From: Sphingomonas sp.
GTDB taxonomy: Bacteria > Pseudomonadota > Alphaproteobacteria > Sphingomonadales > Sphingomonadaceae
Reading direction: 5' to 3'
Length of the DNA stretch: 38,355 nucleotides
NCBI RefSeq assembly: GCF_019746665.1
Contig: NZ_JAIERS010000026.1
Location: forward strand, 1 to 38,355
This document shows positions 25,622 through 34,787 of the stretch, piece by piece. The position numbers and the translations under genes were made by a program. Under the pieces are notes generated by a model. It had not been told where the DNA came from. It made no database searches and saw nothing but the letters and a program-made list of their open reading frames with translations. Position 1 is the stretch's first letter. The number at the start of each line of letters is the position of its first letter.

Positions 25622-26848
25622 TCAGCCGCGCAGCGCCGCTTCCCCTTGCGCGATGTAATCGCGCGTGATCGGCAAGGTGTGGCGATCGCGCGCGAATTGC
25701 AGCTGGTAGTTCACCAGCGCGCCATAGCGGAACGCGGCGAGCGCACCCGCCAGATAGAATTGCCACATGCGGAAGAAGCGCTCGTCATAGAGCGCGATGA
25801 TCGCCTCGCGCGCCGCCGTGGTGCGGTGATACCATTGTTCGAGCGTATGGGCGTAATGCAGCCGCAGCACCTCGATATCGGTGCAGATCATCCGCAAGCC
25901 TTCATAGCCGCGCACGATTTCCGAAAGGGCCGGGTTGTAGCCGCCGGGGAAGATGTATTTCAGCGTCCATTTGTCGGTAACGCCCGGCTCGCTGGCGCGG
26001 CCGATGGTGTGGAGCAGCATCACGCCCTGCGGCGTCAGCAGCTCGAAGCATTTGCGGAAGAAGGTGCGGTAATTGGGCGGGCCGACATGCTCGAACATGC
26101 CGACCGAAACGATGCGATCGAACTGGCCGGCCACGTGGCGATAGTCGATCAGCTCGAAGCGCACCTTGTCGCTCACCCCCGCTTCGGCGGCACGGGCGCG
26201 GGCGACCTTGAGCTGTTCCTCGGACAGAGTAACGCCTGTCACCTCCGCGCCGAGCTTGCGGTTCAGGTACAGCGCCATCCCGCCCCAGCCGCAGCCGATA
26301 TCGAGCACGCGCATGCCGGGCTCGATCGCGAGCTTGGCGGCGATATGCGCCAGCTTGTCTTGCTGCGCCCGTTCCAGGCTGTTGGCGGGATCGGTGAAAT
26401 AGGCGCAGCTATATTGCCGGTCGGCGTCGAGGAACAGGTCGTAAAGCCGGTCGGACAGGTCGTAATGGTGCGCGACGTTGCGCTTCGAGGCGCGCGCCAT
26501 GTTGATGCGGCCCACCCGGTGCGTCACCGCCTCCACCGCGCGTACCAAGGGCGCGGCGAGCAGCGCGCCGCCGCCCTGCTCCCATTGGTCGTTCGCGCTC
26601 ATCAGCGTGACGAGATCGAGCACGTCGCCCTGATCGACGACGAGCGCGCCGTTCATGTAAGCCTCGCCCGCGCCGAGCCCGGGGTCGCGCAGGATGCCCG
26701 GCACCGCGTCCTTGGTGGTGAAGCGGATCGCGACATCGGGCAGCACCGGATCGGGCGCGCCAAACTTGGCGACGCGGCCGTCATGATAAGTAACGGTCAA
26801 CTGGCCGCGCTTCACCACGCGGCCCAGGAACAGGTCGAGCAGGGCCAT
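25622..26848 (-). CDS. cfa: Cyclopropane-fatty-acyl-phospholipid synthase
   Basis: The enzyme adds a methylene from SAM across the double bond of membrane acyl chains. The 408-residue protein has an N-terminal lipid-binding domain, NVAHHYDLSDRLYDLFLD leading into the catalytic domain, SAM motif VLDIGCGWGG (181-190), and MFEHVGPPNYRTFF with the active-site Glu region. Start ATG 26848 (MALLDLFLG) is used; a TTG further upstream would run into the preceding gene. It lies 17 bases downstream of the molybdoenzyme gene and is probably co-transcribed with it. Confidence 0.93.
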   Translation of the reverse strand: MALLDLFLGRVVKRGQLTVTYHDGRVAKFGAPDPVLPDVAIRFTTKDAVPGILRDPGLGAGEAYMNGALVVDQGDVLDLVTLMSANDQWEQGGGALLAAPLVRAVEAVTHRVGRINMARASKRNVAHHYDLSDRLYDLFLDADRQYSCAYFTDPANSLERAQQDKLAHIAAKLAIEPGMRVLDIGCGWGGMALYLNRKLGAEVTGVTLSEEQLKVARARAAEAGVSDKVRFELIDYRHVAGQFDRIVSVGMFEHVGPPNYRTFFRKCFELLTPQGVMLLHTIGRASEPGVTDKWTLKYIFPGGYNPALSEIVRGYEGLRMICTDIEVLRLHYAHTLEQWYHRTTAAREAIIALYDERFFRMWQFYLAGALAAFRYGALVNYQLQFARDRHTLPITRDYIAQGEAALRG

Positions 26849-26865
26849 AAGCGTGCGGCTAGCGT

Positions 26866-27633
26866 TTAGAGCCCGCCGAACCAATCATAATCGACATTAT
26901 CTTCCCAATAGCCGCCATGCCCGCCTTGGATGTGCGCGAAGGATTCGACCGCCTCCATCCGGATCACATATTTGGCCTGCTTATACCCCAGATGCCGCTC
27001 GGCGCGCAGCCGCAGCGGGGCGCCATGCGCGACCGTCACCGGCTTGCCGTTCATCGCCCAGGCAAGGATCGTCTGGGGGTGGAAGGCGTCGAACATGTCG
27101 AACGATTCATAATAGGGGTTCACCGCGCCGCGATAATGATCGGCGCAGTGGAAGACGATGTATTTGGCGTTGGTCTTCACGTCCGCCAGCTTGAGCAGCG
27201 AGCCGACCGTCGGGCCATGCCACTGGCCGATCGCGGTCCAGCCTTCGACGCAATCATGCTTGGTGATCTGGGTGCGCGCGGGCATGGATTTGATCTGCGC
27301 CATCGACAGCGATTGCGGCCGGTTGACGAGCCCGTCGATCACCAGGCGGAAGCTGGCGAAATTGTCCGCCACCCAGCCATTATACTGCTCGCCGCCGGGG
27401 TTGAGCGTGCCGTTGGCGCGGAACACCGGCGACATCTGATCGGGCCGATATTCGGGCGCAAGCGTGCCCGGGTTGGTGAGCGCCTGCTGCAGTGAATAAT
27501 GGAACCGGTCCTCGGCGTGGATCAGCTTGGAGACGCTTTCATTCTGGATCAGCCGATCGCAGCCCGAAAGCAGCAGCCCGGCGCCTGCGGCCCCCCCGCC
27601 AACCAGCGCGCGGCGCGTGATGATGTTGCTCAT
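26866..27633 (-). CDS. Exported molybdopterin-dependent oxidoreductase, YedY/MsrP-like
   Basis: The 255-residue protein has a twin-arginine-like leader (MSNIITRRALVGGG) that runs into a lipobox-like LLSGC (C25). It may therefore be a Tat-exported lipoprotein. The sulfite-oxidase fold is shown by TKHDCVEGW with the Mo-coordinating C128, followed by QWHGPTVGSLL and the APLRLRAERHLGYKQAKY region. Relatives reduce or oxidise small substrates such as methionine sulfoxide in the periplasm. The upstream cytochrome b561-like gene is its likely electron partner. A TTG at 27642, overlapping the previous stop, is an alternative start. Confidence 0.88.
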   Translation of the reverse strand: MSNIITRRALVGGGAAGAGLLLSGCDRLIQNESVSKLIHAEDRFHYSLQQALTNPGTLAPEYRPDQMSPVFRANGTLNPGGEQYNGWVADNFASFRLVIDGLVNRPQSLSMAQIKSMPARTQITKHDCVEGWTAIGQWHGPTVGSLLKLADVKTNAKYIVFHCADHYRGAVNPYYESFDMFDAFHPQTILAWAMNGKPVTVAHGAPLRLRAERHLGYKQAKYVIRMEAVESFAHIQGGHGGYWEDNVDYDWFGGL

Positions 27634-27638
27634 GCCGA

Positions 27639-28418
27639 TCAATGCTCCTCAGGGGCTTTCCAATAGCCGGTGATCATCGAGCCGACCTCGCGGATCGGCC
27701 CGGCCAGGATCACCAGCGCGAGATGGACGATAATGAAGCCGAGCAGCCCGACCATCGCCAGGAAATGCAGCGACCGGGCCGAGGCGCGGCCACCGAACAG
27801 CTCGAGCAGCCAAGGCCAGCTGGCGTTGATGCCCGGCGACAGCGACAGGCCGGTGAAGATGATCAGCGGCAGCATCCCGAAGATCACGCTCGCATAGGCG
27901 ATCTTCTGCAGCACGTTGAACGCGGTGGGGTTCGCGGCATCGTGGAAGCGCAGCGCGAGATGCTCCTTGATATCGTACCACAGATGCCCGGGCGTGATCT
28001 CGCGCGGCTTGATCGCCAGGTCGCGCTGGAAATGCTTGTTGGCGAGGCTGACGATCATGAAGATCAGCAGGTTGAACGCCAGGATCAGCGCGAAGAACAA
28101 GTGCCAGCGGCGCGATAAAGCCAGATTATAATGGCCGGGGATCGTCGCCCAGCCGGGCCAGTGCGGCAGTTCGAGCCAGGGATGATCTGGCTGCGCGCCG
28201 TGATCGCCCCAATAGAGATGGGGGTGCGCATTCAGGATGCCGAGCCCGCTGCCGACCATGATGAAGAACACGAACACATTGGTCCAGTGCCACACCCGCG
28301 TCCACAATTTGTGCTTGTAGAGGTAGCGCGCGGGCGGCGCGGTATCGCCGGTGTCGGCCGCCGGGTGTTCCCCCGGCCCGGTATCGGCAAGCGTCGCAGC
28401 ACTCATCATCGTCTCCAT
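27639..28418 (-). CDS. Cytochrome b561-type membrane electron-transfer subunit
   Basis: The 259-residue protein has a polar N-terminus of about 35 residues, then four membrane helices with His ligands. These include VWHWTN in helix 1, LSRRWHLFFALI in helix 2, and SLHFLAMVGLLGFIIVHL near the end. The pattern matches b-type cytochromes of the hydrogenase/formate dehydrogenase gamma type, which pass quinol electrons to a periplasmic enzyme. It ends beside the start of the molybdoenzyme gene. ATG 28418 has AAAGGGG upstream. Confidence 0.87.
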   Translation of the reverse strand: METMMSAATLADTGPGEHPAADTGDTAPPARYLYKHKLWTRVWHWTNVFVFFIMVGSGLGILNAHPHLYWGDHGAQPDHPWLELPHWPGWATIPGHYNLALSRRWHLFFALILAFNLLIFMIVSLANKHFQRDLAIKPREITPGHLWYDIKEHLALRFHDAANPTAFNVLQKIAYASVIFGMLPLIIFTGLSLSPGINASWPWLLELFGGRASARSLHFLAMVGLLGFIIVHLALVILAGPIREVGSMITGYWKAPEEH

Positions 28419-28516
28419 GCTTCGCCCCTTTCGTGATGTGCTTCCCTGGGGCATGGCTGTCTTTAACCGGATTCGGTCGCATTGGGTGATCGGTGACAGC
28501 GAGGCTGGCACACTAG

Positions 28517-29134
28517 ATGAAAAAACACCATTTTTATGAGCCCAAAATCGGGCACGGTCTTGCGCATGACCCGCTCAACTCGATCATAGCTCCCCGTCCT
28601 ATCGGCTGGGTTAGCAGCCTGAGCGCCGCCGGATTCCGTAATCTTGCGCCCTACAGTTTCTTCCAGCTTTTCAACTATGTGCCGCCGATCATCGGTTTCA
28701 GCTCGATCGGCTGGAAGGACAGCGTGGCCAACATCGCCGAAACCGGCGAGTTCGTGTGGAACCTGGCCAGCCGCTCGCTCGCCGAGGCGATGAACGCCAG
28801 TTCGGCGAGCGTCGCGCGGGATGTCGATGAATTCACGCTGGCGGGGCTGGAGGCGACACCCTCGGCGCTGGTGAAGCCGCCCCGCGTCGCCGCGAGCCCG
28901 GCGGCGTTCGAGTGCAAGCTGATCGAGATCCACCAATTGAAGCGCGCCGATGGGGAGAAGCTGGAAAGCTGGCTGGTGCTGGGCGAGGTGGTGGGAGTGC
29001 ATCTCGCGTCGGACACGATTATCGACGGCACCTACCAGACGACTGCCGCGCAACCGGTGCTGCGCGGCGGCGGCTGGGGCGATTATTTCGAGGTGACGGA
29101 GGCCGCCAAGTTCCGGATGAAGCGCCCGGAATGA
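28517..29134 (+). CDS. Flavin reductase-like FMN-binding protein
   Basis: The 205-residue protein shows the flavin reductase-like pattern: IIAPRPIGWVSSLSAAG, then NLAPYSFFQLFNYVPPIIGF, and TGEFVWNLA. It is close to the DIM6/NTAB flavoproteins that bind FMN without a separate NADPH domain. The substrate is not known. Its last codons overlap the GNAT gene (ATGA), so the two are translationally coupled. It is divergent from the cytochrome b561/molybdoenzyme operon, with about 98 bp between. Confidence 0.87.
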   Translation: MKKHHFYEPKIGHGLAHDPLNSIIAPRPIGWVSSLSAAGFRNLAPYSFFQLFNYVPPIIGFSSIGWKDSVANIAETGEFVWNLASRSLAEAMNASSASVARDVDEFTLAGLEATPSALVKPPRVAASPAAFECKLIEIHQLKRADGEKLESWLVLGEVVGVHLASDTIIDGTYQTTAAQPVLRGGGWGDYFEVTEAAKFRMKRPE

Positions 29135-29691
29135 CGGGCTTCACCACGCGCTGGGCGATGCACGCCGATCTGCCCGCGCTGCGACTGCTGATGGCCCGCG
29201 CGATCGATGCGCTGCAGGCCGATCTGCTCACGGCTGAACAGGTGGCGGCCAGCCACGCGGTCATGGGTTTGGACACCCAGCTGGTGGACGACGGCACCTA
29301 TCTGATCGCCGAACGCGACGGCGCCATTGCCGGCTGCGGCGGCTGGAGCGACCGGGCGACGCTGTATGGTGGCGACCACAGCACCACGCTGCGTAACCCC
29401 GCGCGGCTCGATCCCGCAGGGGACGCCGCGCGGATCAGGGCGATGTACACCGAACCCGCCTTCGCCCGGCAGGGGGTGGGGCGGCTGATCCTGGCCACGT
29501 GCGAAGCGGCCGCCGCTGCCCGCGGCTTCCGCGCCGCCGAGCTGATGGCAACGCTGAGCGGCGCGCGGCTCTATGCGGTCGCGGGTTATTCAGTGGTCGA
29601 GCCGGTATCCGCCGAGGTGGAGGGAGTGACGGTGCCGCTGCTGCGGATGCGAAAGACACTCGCGCGCCAGACGTCAACGCCCGCGCGGTAA
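29131..29691 (+). CDS. GNAT-family N-acetyltransferase
   Basis: The 186-residue protein has the GNAT order: an N-terminal helix pair (DLPALRLLMARAIDAL), the central beta strands (YLIAERDGAIAGCGGWSDR), and the acetyl-CoA pyrophosphate loop in PAFARQGVGRLIL, matching Q/RxxGxG/A. The substrate is unknown. It overlaps the flavin reductase gene by 4 bases. Its 3' end overlaps the convergent YHYH gene by 18 bases. Confidence 0.88.
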   Translation: MTGFTTRWAMHADLPALRLLMARAIDALQADLLTAEQVAASHAVMGLDTQLVDDGTYLIAERDGAIAGCGGWSDRATLYGGDHSTTLRNPARLDPAGDAARIRAMYTEPAFARQGVGRLILATCEAAAAARGFRAAELMATLSGARLYAVAGYSVVEPVSAEVEGVTVPLLRMRKTLARQTSTPAR

Positions 29692-30540
29692 CTGCCCGGC
29701 GAAGCAGCCCAGCACATAGGGATAATCGGGTGTCAGCCGGTAAGCGTAGCGATAGCGACGCCCGGCCGCCACCACCGTCTCCGCCCGACCGTGGCACGCA
29801 TCCAGATCGGCGCTCCACAGCACCCGCCCGCTCGCGTCGCGCATCCCCAGGATCGGATAGCCGTCAAGCGCCCATCCGACGACGCTGTTGCTCTCTCGCC
29901 CAACCAGGCAGGCCGAGCCGCTGTGATAATGATATTGCCCCTGTTGCTGGGGATGGCCGTCGCACTTGTCCTGAATTTCCTGCGCCGCGGCATCGCGCCC
30001 CGCCTCGTCGAGCGCGTTGTAGAAGGGCACGCCGCTGAGGCTGACGCCGATCATCCCCATCGGCAGGCAGCCGGGGCGCGGCGCGGGTTGCGGATCGAGG
30101 GGGATCGCCAGGTCGATCTGCTGCGCCCGGATCGCATTGGGGTTGGTGTCGTACCGCCAGACGGGATCATCAGGCGTGATCGGAAAGCGGCCCGTGGGGG
30201 CGCCGACCGGCAGTCCGTTACCCCGCAGCCGGAGCAGCTCCTGCTCACGCGCGGTGCCGAACCGCGCCTGGGGCCACAGCACATGCCCTTGGACATGCGG
30301 CTTTTCGAGGGGATTCCAAGTATCGCCATGGAACCAGGCGCCGGTCGCGCGCGCGCCGGGGGCGCCGAAGCGCGGGGCGAACCAGCCGCGCGGGCAGGCA
30401 AAGACATAGCCCTTGCGCGGGCCGTCGCTGATCCTGCCATCACCAACCGGCAGGCGCGCGGGCGTCGCCGGCTCGGACGCGGGCGCCGCGGGGGTCAGGG
30501 CGGCCAGCAGCAGCGCGGCAGGGGAAAAGCGGGCGGCCAT
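29674..30540 (-). CDS. Secreted YHYH-domain protein
   Basis: The 288-residue protein has a signal peptide (MAARFSPAALLLAALTPAAPA) and the YHYH domain centred on GQYHYHSGSAC (YHYH at 203-206). It is preceded by GVPFYNALDEAGRD and followed by GWALDGYPILG, all family hallmarks. The family is of unknown function; His-rich motifs suggest metal binding. Several cysteines (C49, C158, C193, C211 and later ones) fit a disulfide-bonded periplasmic or extracellular protein. It lies 86 bases downstream of the TauE/SafE gene. ATG 30540 gives the signal peptide. Confidence 0.8.
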   Translation of the reverse strand: MAARFSPAALLLAALTPAAPASEPATPARLPVGDGRISDGPRKGYVFACPRGWFAPRFGAPGARATGAWFHGDTWNPLEKPHVQGHVLWPQARFGTAREQELLRLRGNGLPVGAPTGRFPITPDDPVWRYDTNPNAIRAQQIDLAIPLDPQPAPRPGCLPMGMIGVSLSGVPFYNALDEAGRDAAAQEIQDKCDGHPQQQGQYHYHSGSACLVGRESNSVVGWALDGYPILGMRDASGRVLWSADLDACHGRAETVVAAGRRYRYAYRLTPDYPYVLGCFAGQLPRGR

Positions 30541-30626
30541 GCTCGGCTCCACGATCGTTGCGGAGGCAGCGTCACCGCCCCTTGTCGCACGGTGATGTCC
30601 GCCGGTGCGCTGCTTTGTCGCAAGCC

Positions 30627-31376
30627 TTACCAATAAGCGCGCACGAAGAACACGATCGTCGTCGCGGCGGTGACGGCGAGCGTCCACCAGCGCACCGCGC
30701 TCGCCGGCAGGCGCTTGCCGACCACCGCGCCCAGCCAGCCCCCCAGGATCGCGCCGCCAAGCATCGGCAGGCAGGCGCTCCAGCGTACCCAGCCAAAGCC
30801 CACGAACAGCAGCGCCGCCGCGAGATTGGCGATCGCGAGCATGAGTGTACGCACCGCGAACAGCTCGCGCGGAGGCACGGCGGCGAGCAGGCCGTAGGTC
30901 GCCGTGGTCATCAGCCCGACGCCGCCGCCGAAGTAACCACCATAGATGCCGAGCAGCGCTTGTGCCGTCATCAGCGTGCGGGCGCCGATCGTCACCCGCC
31001 CGTGCAGCCAGGCGGCGGCGCGCTTGCCGAAGGCGATCACCACGAAGGCGAGCAGCAACAACCAGGGGATCAGCAGATCGAACGTGCGCGTGGGGGTGAG
31101 GATCAGCAGCAGGCTGCCCGCCAGCCCCCCGGCGAAGGTGATGCCCCCAAGCGTGCGGGCGCGCACCCCGCCAATCGGGCCAAGCTCGTCGCGAAACGCC
31201 CAGGCGCTGGTCGCCGCGCCCGGCAGCAGCGCGACATTGGAGGTGGCGTTGGCGAGGTTCGCCGGCAGCCCGAGCGCGATGAGCGCGGGGAGGGTAGCGA
31301 ACGTCCCGCCGCCCGCGAGCGCGTTCATCGCGCCGCCGACCGCGCCGGCGCCCGCCGCCAACAACGCCCCGGTCAC
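30627..31376 (-). CDS. TauE/SafE family sulfite/organosulfur exporter-like permease
   Basis: The 249-residue protein has about eight membrane helices in two repeats. These begin GAVGGAMNALAGGGTFATLPALI and LLGIYGGYFGGGVGLMTTAT, the family's Gly-rich repeat signatures. These permeases export or import small anions such as sulfite or sulfoacetate; the substrate here is not defined. The start is a GTG at 31376 that overlaps the DUF2236 stop by GTGA, indicating coupled translation. Confidence 0.9.
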   Translation of the reverse strand: MTGALLAAGAGAVGGAMNALAGGGTFATLPALIALGLPANLANATSNVALLPGAATSAWAFRDELGPIGGVRARTLGGITFAGGLAGSLLLILTPTRTFDLLIPWLLLLAFVVIAFGKRAAAWLHGRVTIGARTLMTAQALLGIYGGYFGGGVGLMTTATYGLLAAVPPRELFAVRTLMLAIANLAAALLFVGFGWVRWSACLPMLGGAILGGWLGAVVGKRLPASAVRWWTLAVTAATTIVFFVRAYW

Positions 31377-32224
31377 GCCCGCGCCGGTGCCGAGAATGCC
31401 CAGCGCAGCGTGCCCGCCACGCCCAAGGTCAGCGCGTCGACCGCCGGGCGCGCGAGGCCGGAGCCGCTTAGCCCGTGCATCGTCCGCGCCCAGCCGGGGA
31501 GCAGATCGACTGCCGCGCGCCCGATCAGGCCTTGCACCGTCTGCGCGGGCACGTCGCGCAGCGTCTCGCCGCGTTGCTGGAGCACCAGCCGCGCCACCTC
31601 GCGGACGCGGTGGTCGACGTTCAGCTCGGGGCGGAAGCTGGTGAGCAGCGCCTCCGCCGCGCGCCGGGTGCGGGGCACCGGATCGGCGCCCAGCGCCTCA
31701 GCGACCGGGGCGACATCGGCGAAATAGGCGTCCTGCTCGGCGATCGTCAGCGGCCCGCCGAAGCGGCGCCAGGCGTCGAGGAAGCACAGGCTCCCCGCGA
31801 CATGCACCCAGGCGAGCAGGCGAGGATCGTCGGCGCGATAGGGCGTGCCACCCGGCTGCACCCCGCCGACCTTGGCATGAATGCCCCGGACATGCGCGAT
31901 CGCCGCCTGCGCGGCGGGCTTCGAGCCATAAGTGGTGATCGCGATGAAGCGCGCGGTGCGCCGCAGCCGCCCGCGCATGTCGCGCCGGAAATCGCTGTGA
32001 TCCCACACCCCGCCGAGCGCGCCGGGGTGGAGCATCTGCAGCAGCAGCGCGGCGACGCCGCCGACCATCATCGTCGTCACATCGCCGTGCACGCGCGCGG
32101 CGACCGAGCCTGCCGGGATGAAGGGGTCCTCGGCGCGCTGCACCGGCTTTTCCCCCTTCGCCTGATCATTGAACAGGGCACGCACCTCACCCACCAGCGT
32201 CCGGCGAAGCGCGTCACTCAACAT
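31373..32224 (-). CDS. DUF2236 (MpaB/Lcp-type oxygenase domain) protein
   Basis: The 283-residue protein carries LLLQMLHPGALGGVWDHSDF, then TTYGSKPAAQAAIAHVRGIH and LLAWVHVAGSLCFLDAW, the signature order of DUF2236. The family includes the b-type haem latex-clearing protein and MpaB, and the conserved histidines probably bind haem. The substrate is unknown. The start codon shares its A with the rlmN stop (TGATG), and the stop overlaps the TauE/SafE start, so the three genes are translationally linked. Confidence 0.87.
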   Translation of the reverse strand: MLSDALRRTLVGEVRALFNDQAKGEKPVQRAEDPFIPAGSVAARVHGDVTTMMVGGVAALLLQMLHPGALGGVWDHSDFRRDMRGRLRRTARFIAITTYGSKPAAQAAIAHVRGIHAKVGGVQPGGTPYRADDPRLLAWVHVAGSLCFLDAWRRFGGPLTIAEQDAYFADVAPVAEALGADPVPRTRRAAEALLTSFRPELNVDHRVREVARLVLQQRGETLRDVPAQTVQGLIGRAAVDLLPGWARTMHGLSGSGLARPAVDALTLGVAGTLRWAFSAPARA

Positions 32225-33435
32225 CAACCGAGCGCCGCCTGTTTTTCCTCCGCCAGCCGGTCCAGCTCGGCGCGGCTCTTGCGCTCAGCGGCGGTCTTGA
32301 GCTGGCCGCAGGCGGCGTCGATATCGCGTCCGCGCGGGGTGCGGACGGGGGCGGAGATGCCCGCCTCGAAAATCAGGTCGGAGAAGCGCTTGATCCGCTC
32401 CGGCGTCGAACATTCATAAGGCGCGCCGGGCCAAGGATTGAACGGGATCAGGTTTACCTTGGCGGGCAGCTTATAGTGGCGGATCAGCCGCACCAGCTCG
32501 CGCGCATCGGCATCGCTGTCATTCTTGTCCTTCAGCATCACATATTCGAAGGTGATGCGCCGGGCATTGTTCGCGCCCGGATAAGCGGCACAGGCGCCGA
32601 GCAATTCCTCGATGCCGTATTTGCGATTGAGCGGCACGATCTCGTCGCGCACCTCCTTGCGCACGGCGTGGAGCGACACCGCCAGATTGACCCCGATCTC
32701 TTCGCCCGCGCGCGCCATCATCGGCACAACGCCCGAGGTGGAAAGCGTGATCCGCCGCTTGGAGAGCGCGAGGCCGTCGCCATCCATCACCAGCTTCAGC
32801 GCATCGCGCACCGCGTCAAAATTATAGAGCGGCTCGCCCATGCCCATCATCACGATGTTGGTAAGCAGCCGGCCCTCGGGCGAGGAGGGCCATTCGCCGA
32901 GCGCGTCGCGTGCGAGCATCACCTGGCCGACGATCTCGCCCGGCGTCAGGTTGCGGACCAGCCGCATCGTGCCGGTGTGGCAGAAGCGGCAATTGAGCGT
33001 GCAGCCGACCTGGCTGGAGACGCACAAGGTGCCCCGATCGGCATCGGGGATGAACACCATTTCATAGTCCTGCCCGTCGGGCGCGCGGAGCAGCCATTTG
33101 CGGGTCCCGTCGCCGGAGACCTGCGCCGTCACCACCTCGGGCCGGCCAATCACGAAACGTTCGGCGAGCCAGGGGTGCTGCGCCTTGGCGATGTCGGTCA
33201 TCGCCGAAAAATCGGTGACGCCGCGATTATAGATCCAGTGCCACAGCTGCTTGGCGCGCAGCTTCGCCTGCTTGGGTTCGAGGCCGGCGGCTTCGAGTTC
33301 GGCCTGGATCGCCGCCTTGGGCAGGCCGATCAGATCGCGCTTGCCATCGGCGCGCTGCGGCACCGCGCGGGGCACGGGAACGGGATCGATATGGCCGGGG
33401 ATCGGCATGACGGCGGTGTCGGGCATCGCGGGCAT
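32224..33435 (-). CDS. rlmN: 23S rRNA (adenine2503-C2)/tRNA A37 methyltransferase
   Basis: RlmN is a radical-SAM enzyme that methylates A2503 of 23S rRNA and A37 of some tRNAs. The 403-residue protein has the cluster motif [10 protein letters not shown] (C145, C149, C152). It also has the two methyl-transfer cysteines, C138 in LCVSSQVGC and C376 in DIDAACGQL, matching E. coli C118 and C355. The length is near the family norm with a 20-residue N-terminal extension. It starts 16 bases after the tetR stop and shares a base with the following gene. Confidence 0.97.
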   Translation of the reverse strand: MPAMPDTAVMPIPGHIDPVPVPRAVPQRADGKRDLIGLPKAAIQAELEAAGLEPKQAKLRAKQLWHWIYNRGVTDFSAMTDIAKAQHPWLAERFVIGRPEVVTAQVSGDGTRKWLLRAPDGQDYEMVFIPDADRGTLCVSSQVGCTLNCRFCHTGTMRLVRNLTPGEIVGQVMLARDALGEWPSSPEGRLLTNIVMMGMGEPLYNFDAVRDALKLVMDGDGLALSKRRITLSTSGVVPMMARAGEEIGVNLAVSLHAVRKEVRDEIVPLNRKYGIEELLGACAAYPGANNARRITFEYVMLKDKNDSDADARELVRLIRHYKLPAKVNLIPFNPWPGAPYECSTPERIKRFSDLIFEAGISAPVRTPRGRDIDAACGQLKTAAERKSRAELDRLAEEKQAALG

Positions 33436-33451
33436 ATAGCGACCCGCGCCC

Positions 33452-33973
33452 TCAGGCGGAAGGGCCGAGCGCGGCGGCGCCTTCCTCGGCCTGGGCGAGC
33501 GCGGTGTCGAGCGGCACCGCGCCCGCCACGACTTGCGCCGCCAGCCCTTGCGCGAGCGCGTGGAGGAGCGCGCCGCGCGCGCCGATCAGCGCGGCGAAAT
33601 GGTCGCGCACCCGCGCGCGGGCGGTATCGAGCCCTGGGTGGATGCCGGAGCGGGCCAGCTCGGCCGAGGTTGCAAGGCGGAACAGCTCGGGGAAAGCGGC
33701 GGCGTGGCGGATCAGCGCGCCGGCGGCGGCACCTGGAGCGGCCGAAGGCGAGGCACGGCGCGCGGCGATCATCTGTGCGGCGTAAAGCCGCTCCAGCCCG
33801 CGCTGCGCGACCGCTGCCAGCAGCGCGCTGCGGTCGGCGAAATGGTGATAGGGCGCCATCGCCGAAACGCCCGCCGCCGCCGCGACACCGCGCAGCGACA
33901 CGCGCTGTGCCCCGTCCCGCTCGAGCACGGCGAGCGCGGCATAGATCAGCTTGCGGCGGAGCTGCGAGGCCAT
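33452..33973 (-). CDS. TetR-family transcriptional regulator
   Basis: The 173-residue protein has an N-terminal TetR helix-turn-helix ([28 protein letters not shown], about residues 25-52) and a helical ligand-binding domain related to the WHG/TetR_C_33 group. It sits between coq4 and rlmN on the same strand. Palindromes lie just upstream of it and upstream of coq4, so it may regulate itself and coq4. The ligand is unknown. Confidence 0.88.
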   Translation of the reverse strand: MASQLRRKLIYAALAVLERDGAQRVSLRGVAAAAGVSAMAPYHHFADRSALLAAVAQRGLERLYAAQMIAARRASPSAAPGAAAGALIRHAAAFPELFRLATSAELARSGIHPGLDTARARVRDHFAALIGARGALLHALAQGLAAQVVAGAVPLDTALAQAEEGAAALGPSA

Positions 33974-33995
33974 GCCCGCCGCGCTAGCCGAGCGC

Positions 33996-34030
33996 GGCTT
34001 ACGGCGTAAGCCCGTGGCGCTACGGGCTTA
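33996..34030. promoter_or_regulatory. Two overlapping palindromes between coq4 and tetR
   Basis: GGCTTACGGCGTAAGCC (33996-34012) is a perfect 7-bp inverted repeat around GGC. TAAGCCCGT/ACGGGCTTA (34007-34030) is a second perfect 9-bp repeat around a 6-base loop. They share bases and could form alternative hairpins. They span the coq4 stop and lie 23-57 bases upstream of the tetR ATG. They may be a TetR operator, a coq4 terminator or attenuator, or both. Confidence 0.6.
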
Positions 34031-34774
34031 GGCGGGTTTCAGGCTCGCATAGGAGGCGAACGCGCCCAGTTGTTCCTGCGCGCGGGCGTAAAGCGGGGCG
34101 GGGCGCAGTCCGAGCCGGGCGCGCGCGGCGGCGAGCGGCTCGTTCAACAGCGCGTGGTAATCCTCACCCGCCAGCCAGGCGGCGCGGCGGCCCCGCGCAT
34201 ATCCTTCCCAAACCGCGCGGGCGAACAAGCTGCTCTTGGTGATGATCAGCGACTTGATCGCCGCGCCTACCGCGATGAACGCCCAACCGAGCCCGCCGAC
34301 CTGCGCATAGCTGAACGCGACCAGGCACGCCTCCCCCAGCGTCTCGTCCGCCTTATAGCCGTTCAGCACATGCCAAATGTCATGCGTGTCGCGGATACGG
34401 CGACCGAACCAGGCATAAGGGTGCGGCATCGGCACCTCGGCCTTGTCGAGGTTCGACACTTCGGCGAGGCCCATCGCCGAATAGCCGGTTTCGCGCAGAA
34501 ACTCGCGGTAAGCGGCGCCGACGGTGCCGGGCGCGAAGCTTGCGATGTAATCGGGGTCGGACAGGCGGTCGGCGAGTTCCTCGCGCCGGAACGCCATCTC
34601 GCCGCCTTCGACCGTTTTGAGCAGCCGCGCCAGATTGTGCCGCCCATTGCCAGCGTTGAGCGCGCGCATGATGACGAACACCTGTTCGGTATCGTCGCCA
34701 TTGCGCAGCAGCCGGCGCAGCGCCGCCCAAGCGGTTTTCCAATCGCGGCGATCGGGCAACGGGGTGTGCGGCAT
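34028..34774 (-). CDS. Coq4-family ubiquinone biosynthesis protein
   Basis: Coq4 proteins organise or take part in ubiquinone ring modification. The 248-residue protein has the zinc-site motif HDIWHVLNGYKADETLGE (H131, D132, H135, E148) and the flanking PHPYAWFGRRIRDT, as in the family. The start MPHTPLPDRRDW at 34774 is used; an open frame further upstream crosses the palindromic operator-like site. It heads a minus-strand run with tetR, rlmN, DUF2236 and TauE/SafE genes. Confidence 0.87.
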   Translation of the reverse strand: MPHTPLPDRRDWKTAWAALRRLLRNGDDTEQVFVIMRALNAGNGRHNLARLLKTVEGGEMAFRREELADRLSDPDYIASFAPGTVGAAYREFLRETGYSAMGLAEVSNLDKAEVPMPHPYAWFGRRIRDTHDIWHVLNGYKADETLGEACLVAFSYAQVGGLGWAFIAVGAAIKSLIITKSSLFARAVWEGYARGRRAAWLAGEDYHALLNEPLAAARARLGLRPAPLYARAQEQLGAFASYASLKPA

Positions 34775-34787
34775 GAGCGATTCTCTT

